Assembly (NCBI GenBank): GCA_049840935.1
Contig: JASGJA010000025.1
Location: 186,001-250,000 of the forward strand
From: Mesorhizobium_G sp049840935
Lineage (GTDB): Bacteria; Pseudomonadota; Alphaproteobacteria; Rhizobiales; Rhizobiaceae
DNA length: 64,000 nt
Direction of reading: 5' to 3'
The notes beneath the pieces are model-generated. The model worked only from the letters and a program-made list of their open reading frames with translations, had not been told where the DNA came from and ran no database searches. The position numbers were made by a program, and so were the translations under genes. Shown in pieces: positions 1 to 8,146 of the stretch (position 1 is its first letter; every line of letters begins with the position of its first letter).

Positions 1-341
1 TCCTGCTGGAGGGGCGTCCGACAATTCATCAGCGTGCGGTCCTACGGCTGCCCAAGCCGGAAGACCTGAGCGCATTTCAGTTCGAGAACGTCTCGCTCTA
101 CGATCTTCTGCAATCGCGCTTTTCGTTGACGATTCCGAAGATCAGCAAAACGCTCGAAGCCGTCGAGGCCCCGCCGAATATCGCAAAATATCTCTCGATC
201 GCGCCGGGAGCCGCGGTCTTTCGTGTCCAGCGTATCGGCTCCGCGCAGGATGGGTCGGTCATCGAGCTGTCCACCAACTTCGTCCGAGGGGATCGCTACT
301 ACTTCTCCTACTCCGGCGCGAACGAGGAGTTCGAGCGGTGA
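1..341 (+). CDS. GntR-family regulator, C-terminal UTRA domain (partial)
   Basis: The reading frame is open from the left edge and ends in TGA at 339-341. The visible part matches the end of a UTRA effector-binding domain: a buried hydrophobic core, a turn with IAPGAAVFRVQR, then a short strand with an RGDRYYF ending typical of GntR/HutC-type regulators. The DNA-binding half lies outside the window. Its stop overlaps the GTG start of the FGGY kinase by three bases, so it is probably translated with the operon and likely controls it in response to a sugar or sugar phosphate. The effector cannot be read from sequence. Confidence 0.8.
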   Translation, partial: LLEGRPTIHQRAVLRLPKPEDLSAFQFENVSLYDLLQSRFSLTIPKISKTLEAVEAPPNIAKYLSIAPGAAVFRVQRIGSAQDGSVIELSTNFVRGDRYYFSYSGANEEFER

Positions 342-1831
342 GGATTCTCGCGGTCGATCTCGGCGGGTCAGCGCTCAAGGCGTGCCTCTTTGACGATGAT
401 GGCGCCGTCGTAGCACGCGCCCGCGTCGATCTCAGTTTTGTCGAAACTCGATCTGGCTGGTCGGAGGCACATCCAGCGCAATGGTGGGAAGCGCTGAAAG
501 ATGCGGTCGCGAGCATTGGAGCCTCGGCTGGCAGAGCTTCGAGTATCCGCGTGGTCTCCATATGTGGATTCACGCGCACACAGGTCTTTCTGGACGCGAA
601 TTTAGATCCGGTTCGCCCCGCGATCGGATTTCGCGACCGTCGCGCGACGGAAATCGGAGAAGCCATGCGAACTATGGTCTCCACCGGCAATCCAGACTTT
701 GAGCAGTTCAACGGCTTCCACCCGCTCGCGCGCTTGCTCTGGCTGCGAGAGCAGGAACCCTTGAGCTGGGACCGCACCCGCTACGTGGTCGAGCCGAAGG
801 ACTTTCTCAACCTCAAGCTGACTGGCGCGGCCATGTCCGACGAGGTGTCACACTATTGGTTGGCGAAAGCGTTCGAGGGCGGAGCGAAATCGCTTGCGTC
901 ACTGTGCGGAATAGATCGTGAAGTCCTCCCAAGACTTGATCGCCCTCACGCTTTCGTCGGCCATGTCAGCGCGGAGGCCGCGCGTGAGCTGCCGATGCTG
1001 AGCGACGCCAGTGTCGTTCTTGGATCGAACGACACCTGGTCGGCGGTTGCAGGGATGGAAGGGCTGGCGTCTGGCCGAGCCTATTGTGTCTCGGGCTCGT
1101 CCGAGGTGACGGGCATGGTGTCCAGCAGCGAGGCTCACGCGCCGGGGCTGTCAACAGTGCGGTGGGGTGAGAACCTCTGGCAGATTGGAGGCCCCGGCCA
1201 AAACGGATCGAACACGGTTGATTGGGTGAACGCGACACTTTCGCGCGACGCTTCCGAGGATTTGGGCGTTGAGACGCCGAGTCGGCCGCTGATCTTTCTG
1301 CCGTATCTGCTCGGCGAGCGGACCCCCTTCTGGGATGCCGACTTGCGCGGCGCACTCCTCGGCTTGGGTGCAGATACACAGCCGAGCGAGATCAGGCGAG
1401 CCGTTATGGAGGGTGTCGCCTACGTGAATCGTGCCGTAATGGAGCGAGCGGAAGCGGCCGCGGGTCAAGCGTCCACCGAAATGAGGATCGGTGGAGGCGG
1501 CGCGCGAAGTGCGGTCTGGAATCAGATTCGTGCCGATGTTCTCGGACGAACCGTGCTCGCGGCTACCGAGCCCGAGACCGGGTTGGCGGGATGCCTCGCC
1601 ACGGCGCTGGCAGCGCTCAACGGCACGGACGGGCGTTCCGATCACACCGAAAGCAATCAGCGCTTCATTCGCTACGACCCTTCGCCCGCTCGTCGTGACT
1701 ACTACGACGATCTCTTTCGCCTTTACGGCGCCGCACACGATGCGGTCGCCCCCATATCCCGCCAGCTCGCCAGTATGGCGCGGCGGAGTTCAACGCACGT
1801 CAATCACACTCAGGAGAAGGAACTTCAATGA
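338..1831 (+). CDS. FGGY-family carbohydrate kinase
   Basis: Predicted ATP-dependent kinase of a ketose or polyol, 497 aa, the usual length for the family. The N-terminal phosphate loop reads AVDLGGSALKA (about residues 5-15). Asp232 in GSNDTW fits the catalytic base, and GGGGARS near residue 387 fits the C-terminal adenosine-binding motif. It starts at GTG 338 inside the end of the upstream regulator gene, and its own stop overlaps the next gene (ATGA). It resembles xylulokinase-like members, but substrate assignments in FGGY kinases are unreliable. The linked RbsABC-type importer suggests that it phosphorylates the imported sugar in the cytoplasm. Confidence 0.85.
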   Translation: MRILAVDLGGSALKACLFDDDGAVVARARVDLSFVETRSGWSEAHPAQWWEALKDAVASIGASAGRASSIRVVSICGFTRTQVFLDANLDPVRPAIGFRDRRATEIGEAMRTMVSTGNPDFEQFNGFHPLARLLWLREQEPLSWDRTRYVVEPKDFLNLKLTGAAMSDEVSHYWLAKAFEGGAKSLASLCGIDREVLPRLDRPHAFVGHVSAEAARELPMLSDASVVLGSNDTWSAVAGMEGLASGRAYCVSGSSEVTGMVSSSEAHAPGLSTVRWGENLWQIGGPGQNGSNTVDWVNATLSRDASEDLGVETPSRPLIFLPYLLGERTPFWDADLRGALLGLGADTQPSEIRRAVMEGVAYVNRAVMERAEAAAGQASTEMRIGGGGARSAVWNQIRADVLGRTVLAATEPETGLAGCLATALAALNGTDGRSDHTESNQRFIRYDPSPARRDYYDDLFRLYGAAHDAVAPISRQLASMARRSSTHVNHTQEKELQ

Positions 1832-2628
1832 AGACGTTGTTCAAGGATCGCTACGGCCAAGAGAAGTTGCTCATCGGCATGGTGCATACGCTGCCGCTGC
1901 CAGGTTCGCCGCTCTACGACCGCACCGGGGGCGTGAAAAAGATCACGAAACAAGCCCTTCTGGAAGCGCGTATCCTGCGGGATGCCGGGTTCCACACCAT
2001 CATGTATTGCAACGAATCCGACATGCCCTACGAGCAGCGCATGCGGCCTGAGACCACGGCGGCGATGGCGGACATCATCGCCGAATGCAAGGCAGAGGTC
2101 GACGTTCCGCACGGCGTGAACATGCTTATTGATCCGTTCTCGTCGATTGCGGTCGCGCACGCTACCGGCGGCGAGTTCGTGCGATGCTTCCTGACAGGCT
2201 GCTATGTTGGCGATCTCGGCCAGTATGTGCCGGATGCTGCTGGCGTATTGCGCATGCGCGCCGACATTGGTGCCGACAACATTGCGATCATCTCGAACGT
2301 CACTGCGGGGTTTTCGATCAATCTCGACCATCGCTCGGTGGCGACGGCCGCAAAGGGTGCGGTGTTCCTGGGATTGGCCGATGCGGTTTGCGTGTCTGGA
2401 CCTGCGGCCGGAGTCGAAGCCGACCTCGAAATGGTCGGCTCTGTCGCTGACGCAGTGCCGGATACACCCGTCGTCGTCGGAACAGGCGTTTCCAAGGAGA
2501 ACATCACCAATCTCGCATCGGTAGCCGACGCCTTCATCATCGGAACGTCGATCAAGGTGGACGGCAAAACGCTCAACCCCGTCGATCCTCGACGCGCAGA
2601 TGCGCTAATCCAAGCCTTGGCGGCCTGA
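1828..2628 (+). CDS. BtpA/SgcQ-family TIM-barrel protein
   Basis: A 266-aa protein of the BtpA family, recognised by the opening LIGMVHTLPLPGSP, the acidic and His-rich barrel-end segments, and the C-terminal GTGVSKENI and FIIGTSIKVDG segments that look like a phosphate-binding barrel end. BtpA was named for a role in photosystem I biogenesis in cyanobacteria. Homologues such as SgcQ occur in sugar loci of heterotrophs without a demonstrated reaction. Here it is translationally coupled to an FGGY kinase (ATGA overlap) and lies 2 nt before a dehydrogenase gene, so a role as aldolase, isomerase or lyase on a phosphorylated sugar is inferred, not known. Confidence 0.8.
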   Translation: MKTLFKDRYGQEKLLIGMVHTLPLPGSPLYDRTGGVKKITKQALLEARILRDAGFHTIMYCNESDMPYEQRMRPETTAAMADIIAECKAEVDVPHGVNMLIDPFSSIAVAHATGGEFVRCFLTGCYVGDLGQYVPDAAGVLRMRADIGADNIAIISNVTAGFSINLDHRSVATAAKGAVFLGLADAVCVSGPAAGVEADLEMVGSVADAVPDTPVVVGTGVSKENITNLASVADAFIIGTSIKVDGKTLNPVDPRRADALIQALAA

Positions 2629-2630
2629 CG

Positions 2631-3401
2631 ATGCGTGTCTGCATCATCACAGGTGCCGACGGAGGCATCGGGTCCGAAGTCGTGCGGTGCCTTCACCGCG
2701 ACGGCTGGAGCGTGTTCGCCACCGGCCTTGCGAGCAAACCCGAACAGGATGTGTTCTGCGCGGGAGATGATGCAGTCGCCTACGTGGCGGCCGACCTCAG
2801 CGATCCAGGCGCAGCCGAGAATATTGTCGCCCGCTGCATCGAGCGATTTGGACGTTTGGACGGGCTGGTGCATTGCGCCGGACAGTCGAAGATCGCTTCG
2901 CTGCAAGATCTCGACGTCGACGAGTGGGATCATCTTGTCGACGTCAATCTCGGAAGTGCGTTTCGCATGGCGCGCGCCGTCAGCGGACCGATGACCGCGA
3001 GCGGTCGCGGCGGCGCGATCGCCATGATCTCGTCAATTGCGTGGCTGAGTGGCGGCGCGAACCCCGCTTACGGCGCAGCCAAAGGTGGGATCAATACGCT
3101 CATCTTCAACATTGCGCAGGGGCTTGGACCATCGGGCATCCGTGCCAATGCCGTCGCCCCCGGCATCATCGCCACGTCCATGGTCCGCAATGCCTTCCAG
3201 GGTGATGGCTTCGAACATCTAGATCGTGCCGCCTCGATGCAAACGCCATTGCGCCGTCTCGGCCGCCCCGAAGAGGTGGCGGAGACAATCGCGTTCCTGA
3301 TGTCGAACCGGGCATCCTTCATCACCGGCGCTGTCGTCCCGGTGACGGGAGGGCTGGAGCTGTTGTCGCCGATCGGAAATATGGTCGGAGGTGCGAAATG
3401 A
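2631..3401 (+). CDS. Short-chain dehydrogenase/reductase
   Basis: Classical SDR oxidoreductase of 256 aa. The Rossmann dinucleotide loop is TGADGGIGSE (about residues 7-16), and the catalytic Ser134/135, Tyr147 and Lys151 are all present (ISSIAW and PAYGAAKGG). The C-terminal segment FITGAVVPVTGG is standard for the family. It probably oxidises or reduces a hydroxyl group of the substrate handled by the neighbouring kinase and BtpA protein. The start codon follows the upstream stop by 2 nt and the stop overlaps the permease start (ATGA), so it is part of one operon. Cofactor preference (NAD or NADP) is not settled. Confidence 0.85.
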   Translation: MRVCIITGADGGIGSEVVRCLHRDGWSVFATGLASKPEQDVFCAGDDAVAYVAADLSDPGAAENIVARCIERFGRLDGLVHCAGQSKIASLQDLDVDEWDHLVDVNLGSAFRMARAVSGPMTASGRGGAIAMISSIAWLSGGANPAYGAAKGGINTLIFNIAQGLGPSGIRANAVAPGIIATSMVRNAFQGDGFEHLDRAASMQTPLRRLGRPEEVAETIAFLMSNRASFITGAVVPVTGGLELLSPIGNMVGGAK

Positions 3402-4339
3402 AGACCTTCGTGGCCCGCTACGGCACCGCGCTCGCTGGTCTGGCGGTCGTCATTTTCCTGCTGATCTTCGCGAGAAACTTTGCGTCCGGCGCGAACATCC
3501 TCAACGTCCTGAAGCATGCAAGCTTCCTGACCATCATGGCGGTCGGCTTCACGTTCGCCCTGATCACTTCGGAACTCGATCTTTCCTTCGCCAACGTCGC
3601 GAGTCTGGCCGCCGTTATTGCCGGGGCGCTAATCAGCGGTGGGCAGCATTGGGGACTGGCCGCAAGCGCCGGGATTTTGATCGCGATCGCGGCCGGGATG
3701 ATCAATGGCATGCTGGTGACGACGTTCAAGGTGCCTTCGCTCATCGCGACGCTCGGAACATCATCAATAGCTGGCGGCTTTGCGTTCATGATAACCGGTG
3801 GCGTGGCATTCGTCGGCCGCTGGGATCAAACCTTCCTTTCGCTGGCACGCGGCTGGATTTTCGGCATTCCGGTTCTGGTGTTTTTCATGGCAGGCGCGGT
3901 GGCGCTTGCATGGTTCGTTGCACAGAAAACCCGCCTCGGGGTTCACATGCTGGCGACCGGCGAGGCGCGCGACGCGGCGCATCGCGCGGGCGTCAAAACC
4001 TCGCGAATGAAGCTCATCGGGCTGACACTCTCGGGCCTGACAGCGGGTGTCGCGGGCGTGCTTCTCGTCGCCAACCTTAGCTCAGCCGCGCCGCAGATGG
4101 CCGGCGATTACCTGCTTAACGGAATAGCGGCCGTGCTTTTGGGCATGACCATGTTCGATCCGGGACAACCGAACATCATGGGCAGTTTCGTCGGCGCGCT
4201 GTTGATCTCCGCGCTCGACAACGGCCTCGTGCTGCTCGGCGCCCCCTACTACCTCCAGGACATCGTGCTTGGCCTGATCGTCATCGGATCGGTCAGCGTA
4301 TCGGCGAGTGTCCTGAAGAAAGCTGCCTTCACCGTGTGA
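3398..4339 (+). CDS. Sugar ABC transporter permease (RbsC type)
   Basis: Integral inner-membrane permease of 313 aa with about 8-10 hydrophobic helices, matching the BPD_transp_2/RbsC family. The signature region LTLSGLTAGVAGVLLVANLSS and the late segment LLNGIAAVLLGMTMF are typical. It would form the channel of a pentose/hexose-type importer with the binding protein and ATPase that follow. A single permease gene implies a homodimer. It overlaps the dehydrogenase gene by 4 nt and is followed, after a 33-nt gap with a strong AGGAGG-like site, by the binding-protein gene. Confidence 0.88.
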   Translation: MKTFVARYGTALAGLAVVIFLLIFARNFASGANILNVLKHASFLTIMAVGFTFALITSELDLSFANVASLAAVIAGALISGGQHWGLAASAGILIAIAAGMINGMLVTTFKVPSLIATLGTSSIAGGFAFMITGGVAFVGRWDQTFLSLARGWIFGIPVLVFFMAGAVALAWFVAQKTRLGVHMLATGEARDAAHRAGVKTSRMKLIGLTLSGLTAGVAGVLLVANLSSAAPQMAGDYLLNGIAAVLLGMTMFDPGQPNIMGSFVGALLISALDNGLVLLGAPYYLQDIVLGLIVIGSVSVSASVLKKAAFTV

Positions 4340-4372
4340 TCGCAAAACATCTGAAGAAAAAGGGAGGAAACC

Positions 4373-5311
4373 ATGCGCTTCAGAACTCTCGCCATCGCTG
4401 CGATGGCGACCATGCTGCAAACCAGCATGTCTTACGCATTTGAACTCGGCGTCATCGCATTTCAAATGTCTTCCGAAACCCATGCCCGCGTTGCCAACGC
4501 CGCAGAAGCGGCCGCGAAGGAAAAAGGGTGGGACGTCATCGTCCTGAATTCCAACGGCGCGTTGCCCACCCATGCCGAGCAGATCGAGAACCTGATCCAG
4601 CGTGGCGTGGACGGCATCGTGCTGGCGATGTCGAAGCCTGTCGAGTTCGACGCTCAGTTGGCGGCTGCGAAGGCCGCGGGGATTCCGGTCATCTCGGTGA
4701 TGAGCGGGACAAGCCCGCACACCTTGTTCGACATACAGGTCAATGAATATGCGGTGGGCGCGGAAGCGGCCCTCTATCTGCTCGGCCATATCGGGTATGA
4801 GGGCGGAATTCTCTTGCAGCGTTTCGAGAACAACGTCGGCACTCGGATTCGAGGCAAGATTCTCGACGTGGTGCTTGCAGAGAACAACGCCGTAACGGTT
4901 GTCGGCACTCACTCGATGGCGCGCACGCAGAGCTGGCAGGACGACGTGCGCAGCGGCATGAGCGCGCTGCTTCTCCAGAACGCCGGCAACTACAAGGGAA
5001 TCTGGGTGTCATTCGACGGGCAAGCCTTCGTCATCGACGATTTGCTGAAGGAGCAGGGCATGTCGAAGGGTGACGTCGTGTTGGTGTCAATCGACGGCGG
5101 GCCGGAAACTTTTCGGCGCATCAAGTCAGAGGATTCGATGCTGATGGCCTCCGTCGCCATTCCCTTCGAGGAAATGGGCGCCGCAGCGGTCAGCTCGATG
5201 GAGCGCATTGCGGTGAAGGGCGAGGACAAGTCGGCGGTCACGGCCGGCCCCTACCTCTACATGAACGCGGTGCTCGTGGACGCTTCCAACGTCGATCAGT
5301 TCATCAAGTAG
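4373..5311 (+). CDS. Periplasmic sugar-binding protein (RbsB type)
   Basis: Type I periplasmic binding protein of 312 aa. A signal peptide covers about residues 1-22 (basic start, hydrophobic core, cleavage after SYA). The mature start FELGVIAFQMSSETHARV and the GVDGIVLAMSKPVEFDAQL segment are typical of the ribose/galactose binding family. It captures the ligand in the periplasm for the adjacent permease. The start is fixed by the GGGAGGA site 8 nt upstream of ATG. Ligand identity is unknown; the operon suggests a rare sugar or sugar conjugate. Confidence 0.88.
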   Translation: MRFRTLAIAAMATMLQTSMSYAFELGVIAFQMSSETHARVANAAEAAAKEKGWDVIVLNSNGALPTHAEQIENLIQRGVDGIVLAMSKPVEFDAQLAAAKAAGIPVISVMSGTSPHTLFDIQVNEYAVGAEAALYLLGHIGYEGGILLQRFENNVGTRIRGKILDVVLAENNAVTVVGTHSMARTQSWQDDVRSGMSALLLQNAGNYKGIWVSFDGQAFVIDDLLKEQGMSKGDVVLVSIDGGPETFRRIKSEDSMLMASVAIPFEEMGAAAVSSMERIAVKGEDKSAVTAGPYLYMNAVLVDASNVDQFIK

Positions 5312-5323
5312 CGGCGGACCGGC

Positions 5324-5351
5324 GCCGGCGGAGGACGGGGATTCCGCCGGC
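5324..5351 (+). promoter_or_regulatory. GC-rich hairpin between binding-protein and ATPase genes
   Basis: GCCGGCGGA at 5324-5332 is perfectly complementary to TCCGCCGGC at 5343-5351, giving a 9-bp stem with a 10-nt loop. There is no T-run, so it is not a classical terminator. In ABC importer operons such hairpins commonly protect the upstream binding-protein mRNA and lower expression of the membrane components; that role is inferred here. Confidence 0.5.
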
Positions 5352-5369
5352 TCCATCGGGAGCAATCAT

Positions 5370-6128
5370 ATGCAGCCAATTCTATCAGTCACCGGAGCGC
5401 GAAAATCCTATGGTGCGGTCGAAGCGCTTCGCCAGGGTGATCTCGAAATCGCTGAGGGGGAAGTCCACTCGATCTGCGGCGACAACGGTGCGGGCAAGTC
5501 GACCCTGATCAAACTTATCGCCGGCGTCGAGACGCTCGACGGCGGCGAGATCCGTGTGCGTGGGCGGAGCGTTCATTTCGGCAATCCGCACGACGCGCTG
5601 GAAGCGGGTATCGCGACGATCCATCAGGATCTTGGGCTCGCGCCCCGCATGACTATCTACCAGAACATTTTCATGGGCTCCGAGCTGGAGCGCCGTTTCC
5701 TCGGCATCCGCATTCTCGATCGGAAGGCGATGATCGAGGAATCGCGGGGCCACCTGAAACGACTAAGCTCCAGCGTCACGGACATGACGATCCCGGTGGA
5801 AAGCCTCTCCGGCGGCCAGCGTCAGGCCGTTGCCATTTGCAGGGCGCTGAGGTGGAGCGCCGACATCATCATTATGGATGAGCCCACGGCGGCGCTCGGA
5901 GTGCGGGAAACCGAGCAGGTCTTGAACCTGATCCGCCAGCTAAAGGCCAACGGCGCGACCGTGATCCTGATCAGCCACAACATGAAGGATGTCGTCTCGG
6001 TCGCCGATCGGGTGACGATTCTTCGGGCCGGTCGAACCGTCCTGTCGACCGAAACCAAGGGGCTCACCGCCGAAGCGCTTGCCCAACTCGTATTGGTGGG
6101 AGGCGCTTCCGATGTCCGGCATTCTTGA
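5370..6128 (+). CDS. Sugar ABC transporter ATP-binding protein (single domain)
   Basis: ABC ATPase of 252 aa with a Walker A loop GDNGAGKSTLIK (about residues 37-48), signature LSGGQRQAV, and Walker B IIIMDEPTAA followed by the H-loop ISHN. Unlike RbsA it has only one nucleotide-binding domain, as in FrcA-type transporters, so it should act as a homodimer under the RbsC-like permease. Its last 17 nt overlap the start of the following synthase gene, indicating tight coupling. Confidence 0.88.
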   Translation: MQPILSVTGARKSYGAVEALRQGDLEIAEGEVHSICGDNGAGKSTLIKLIAGVETLDGGEIRVRGRSVHFGNPHDALEAGIATIHQDLGLAPRMTIYQNIFMGSELERRFLGIRILDRKAMIEESRGHLKRLSSSVTDMTIPVESLSGGQRQAVAICRALRWSADIIIMDEPTAALGVRETEQVLNLIRQLKANGATVILISHNMKDVVSVADRVTILRAGRTVLSTETKGLTAEALAQLVLVGGASDVRHS

Positions 6129-6921
6129 GCGGATCATAGCCTACAAGCGTGAGGAGATAGCCACGGCGCGCAGCCGCATGTCCGAGACTGCTGTTCTCGC
6201 GGCGGCAGCCGATGCAACACCGACCCGCGGCTTTGCGGCCGCGCTTGCCGCCCGGTCGGTGGAAGGCCGCATCGGTCTTATCGCGGAAATCAAACGCGCG
6301 AGCCCTTCAAGGGGCGTCATCAGGGACGATTTTCAGCCGGACACGCTCGCCATATCCTATGAGCGTGGCGGCGCTGCCTGCCTCTCGGTGCTGACCGACG
6401 CGCCATCTTTCCAGGGGGCGCCCGAACATCTCGTCGCGGCACGGGCCGCCTGCACGCTTCCCGCCATGAGAAAGGACTTCATCGTCGATCCCTATCAGGT
6501 ACTCGAGGCGAGGTCCTGGGGCGCCGATGCAATCCTGATCATCATGGCGGCGGTGTCGGACGGGCTTGCCGCCGAGCTGGAGGCCGCCGCGTGCCAACAT
6601 GGCATGGATGTGCTCGTCGAGGCGCATGATGCGCCCGAGCTTGAGCGCGCCCTGAAGCTGAAAACGGGCCTCATCGGTATCAACAACCGCAATCTGCGGA
6701 CGTTCGAGCAGTCTCTGGATGTCACATTGGAGCTTGCGCCGCGTGTTCCCGCCGATCGTCGCGTGGTCGCGGAGAGCGCAATCCACACCAGCGATGACCG
6801 CGAACGTCTCGTCGCCCACGGTGTCACCACCTTTCTGGTTGGCGAGGGCCTGATGCGCCATCGCGATGTGGAAGCCGCAACGAGGACATTGCTTGGGGAG
6901 GTTGTATTGAACAATGGCTGA
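6112..6921 (+). CDS. trpC: Indole-3-glycerol-phosphate synthase paralogue
   Basis: A 269-aa (beta/alpha)8 barrel matching TrpC over its whole length. In tryptophan synthesis TrpC closes 1-(o-carboxyphenylamino)-1-deoxyribulose 5-phosphate to indole-3-glycerol phosphate. All catalytic positions appear kept: Glu59 and Lys61 (EIKRASPS), Lys121 (RKDFIVDPY), Glu170 (LVEAH), Asn191 (INNRN), Glu221-Ser222 (VAESAI). ATG 6112 is chosen because the N-terminus MSGILERIIAYK aligns with the family. The gene overlaps the transporter ATPase gene and the following BenE gene, so it belongs to a catabolic/transport operon and not a trp operon. It may be a true second TrpC or an enzyme on a related N-aryl ketose phosphate. 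Confidence 0.85.
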   Translation: MSGILERIIAYKREEIATARSRMSETAVLAAAADATPTRGFAAALAARSVEGRIGLIAEIKRASPSRGVIRDDFQPDTLAISYERGGAACLSVLTDAPSFQGAPEHLVAARAACTLPAMRKDFIVDPYQVLEARSWGADAILIIMAAVSDGLAAELEAAACQHGMDVLVEAHDAPELERALKLKTGLIGINNRNLRTFEQSLDVTLELAPRVPADRRVVAESAIHTSDDRERLVAHGVTTFLVGEGLMRHRDVEAATRTLLGEVVLNNG

Positions 6922-8134
6922 TCGCGACGTTGCCTCAAGCCCTCCATCCTCCACCGGCTTCCCGATCGCCGAACTGACGAACGCATTCGTAGCCTTTCTG
7001 TTCGCGGCATCCGCTCCCGTTGCCATCATCCTGAGCGCCGGAGCGAAGGGCGGTTTAAGCCAGCTAGATATCGCATCGTGGATATTCGCCGCATTCGCGA
7101 TCAATGGCGTGCTGACGATAGCAATGTCGGTGATCTACCGTCAGCCGCTTGCCTTCTTTTGGACGATCCCCGGCACCGTGCTTGTCGCCAGTGCGCTGCA
7201 ACATCTCTCGTTTGCGGAAGTCATCGGCGCATACTTCCTCACGGCAGCGTTGATCCTGGCATTGGGGCTGACCGGATGGGTCAAGATCGTCATGGATCGC
7301 ATCCCCATGCCCATCGTGATGGGCATGGTCGCCGGCGTCTTCCTGAGTTTCGGGCTGGACTGGATTCGATCATTTGCATCCGATTCCTGGCTTGTGATCG
7401 CGATGACGGTGACGTTCTTTGCGCTCTCGATCTTCCCACTTGTCCAGAAGCGGTTTCCGCCGATGATCGGCGTGCTGATCGTCGGCCTGTTTGTGCTGAC
7501 AATGTCGGGTAGAACCCCGGACATGGCGGGCATGACGTTCGCCACAGCTATCGCACGACCACAGCTCTACACACCCGTATTCTCGTGGCCGGCGGCGTTC
7601 GAGCTGGTTATTCCTCTCACCATCACGGTCGTTGCGGTCTATACACCGCAAGGTGTTGCCCTTCTGAGAAGCGCCGGCCACCAACCTCCCGTCAACGCGA
7701 TCACCAATGCTTGCGGGATCTTTTCGGCGGTGGCCGCTTGTTTCGGATGTGTGTCGACCTGCCTGACAGGCCCATCGAGCGCCATCCTCGCATCCAGCGA
7801 GGCGAGGCACCGGCATTGGATTGCCGGTATCTCCCTGGGCGTCCTTGCGATCCTGTTCGGCGTGTTCTCGCCGCTGGTCACGCAGGCCCTGTTGGCGACG
7901 CCCCCGGCATTCGTCGCAACGCTGGCGGGACTGGCGCTCCTGCGCATCTTGCAGGGAGCGTTTCAGACCGCGTTCCAGAAGCAGTTCTCGTTGGGCGCGC
8001 TCGTTGCATTTCTGGTGACGCTTGGCGGCCTGCCGATTTTTGGTATCGGCGCCCCATTTTGGGGGATCGTGTTTGGTGTTGCCGCAAGTCTGGCGCTGGA
8101 GCGTTCAGATTTTTCGGCGAAGCCTGATAGTTAG
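6914..8134 (+). CDS. BenE-family benzoate/H+ symporter-like transporter
   Basis: Polytopic membrane protein of 406 aa with about 11-12 hydrophobic segments. The start of the domain (AFLFAASAPVAIILSAG), IPMPIVMGMVAGVFLSFGL and CVSTCLTGPSSAILAS match the BenE/NCS2-like benzoate transporter family. It overlaps the trpC-like gene by 8 nt. BenE proteins carry benzoate or related aromatic acids by proton symport. Its coupling to an indole-glycerol-phosphate synthase paralogue suggests import or export of an aromatic acid such as anthranilate, which is inference. An adjacent LysR gene, typical for such transporters, is broken. Confidence 0.85.
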   Translation: MADRDVASSPPSSTGFPIAELTNAFVAFLFAASAPVAIILSAGAKGGLSQLDIASWIFAAFAINGVLTIAMSVIYRQPLAFFWTIPGTVLVASALQHLSFAEVIGAYFLTAALILALGLTGWVKIVMDRIPMPIVMGMVAGVFLSFGLDWIRSFASDSWLVIAMTVTFFALSIFPLVQKRFPPMIGVLIVGLFVLTMSGRTPDMAGMTFATAIARPQLYTPVFSWPAAFELVIPLTITVVAVYTPQGVALLRSAGHQPPVNAITNACGIFSAVAACFGCVSTCLTGPSSAILASSEARHRHWIAGISLGVLAILFGVFSPLVTQALLATPPAFVATLAGLALLRILQGAFQTAFQKQFSLGALVAFLVTLGGLPIFGIGAPFWGIVFGVAASLALERSDFSAKPDS

Positions 8135-8146
8135 ATCGGTAGGGCG

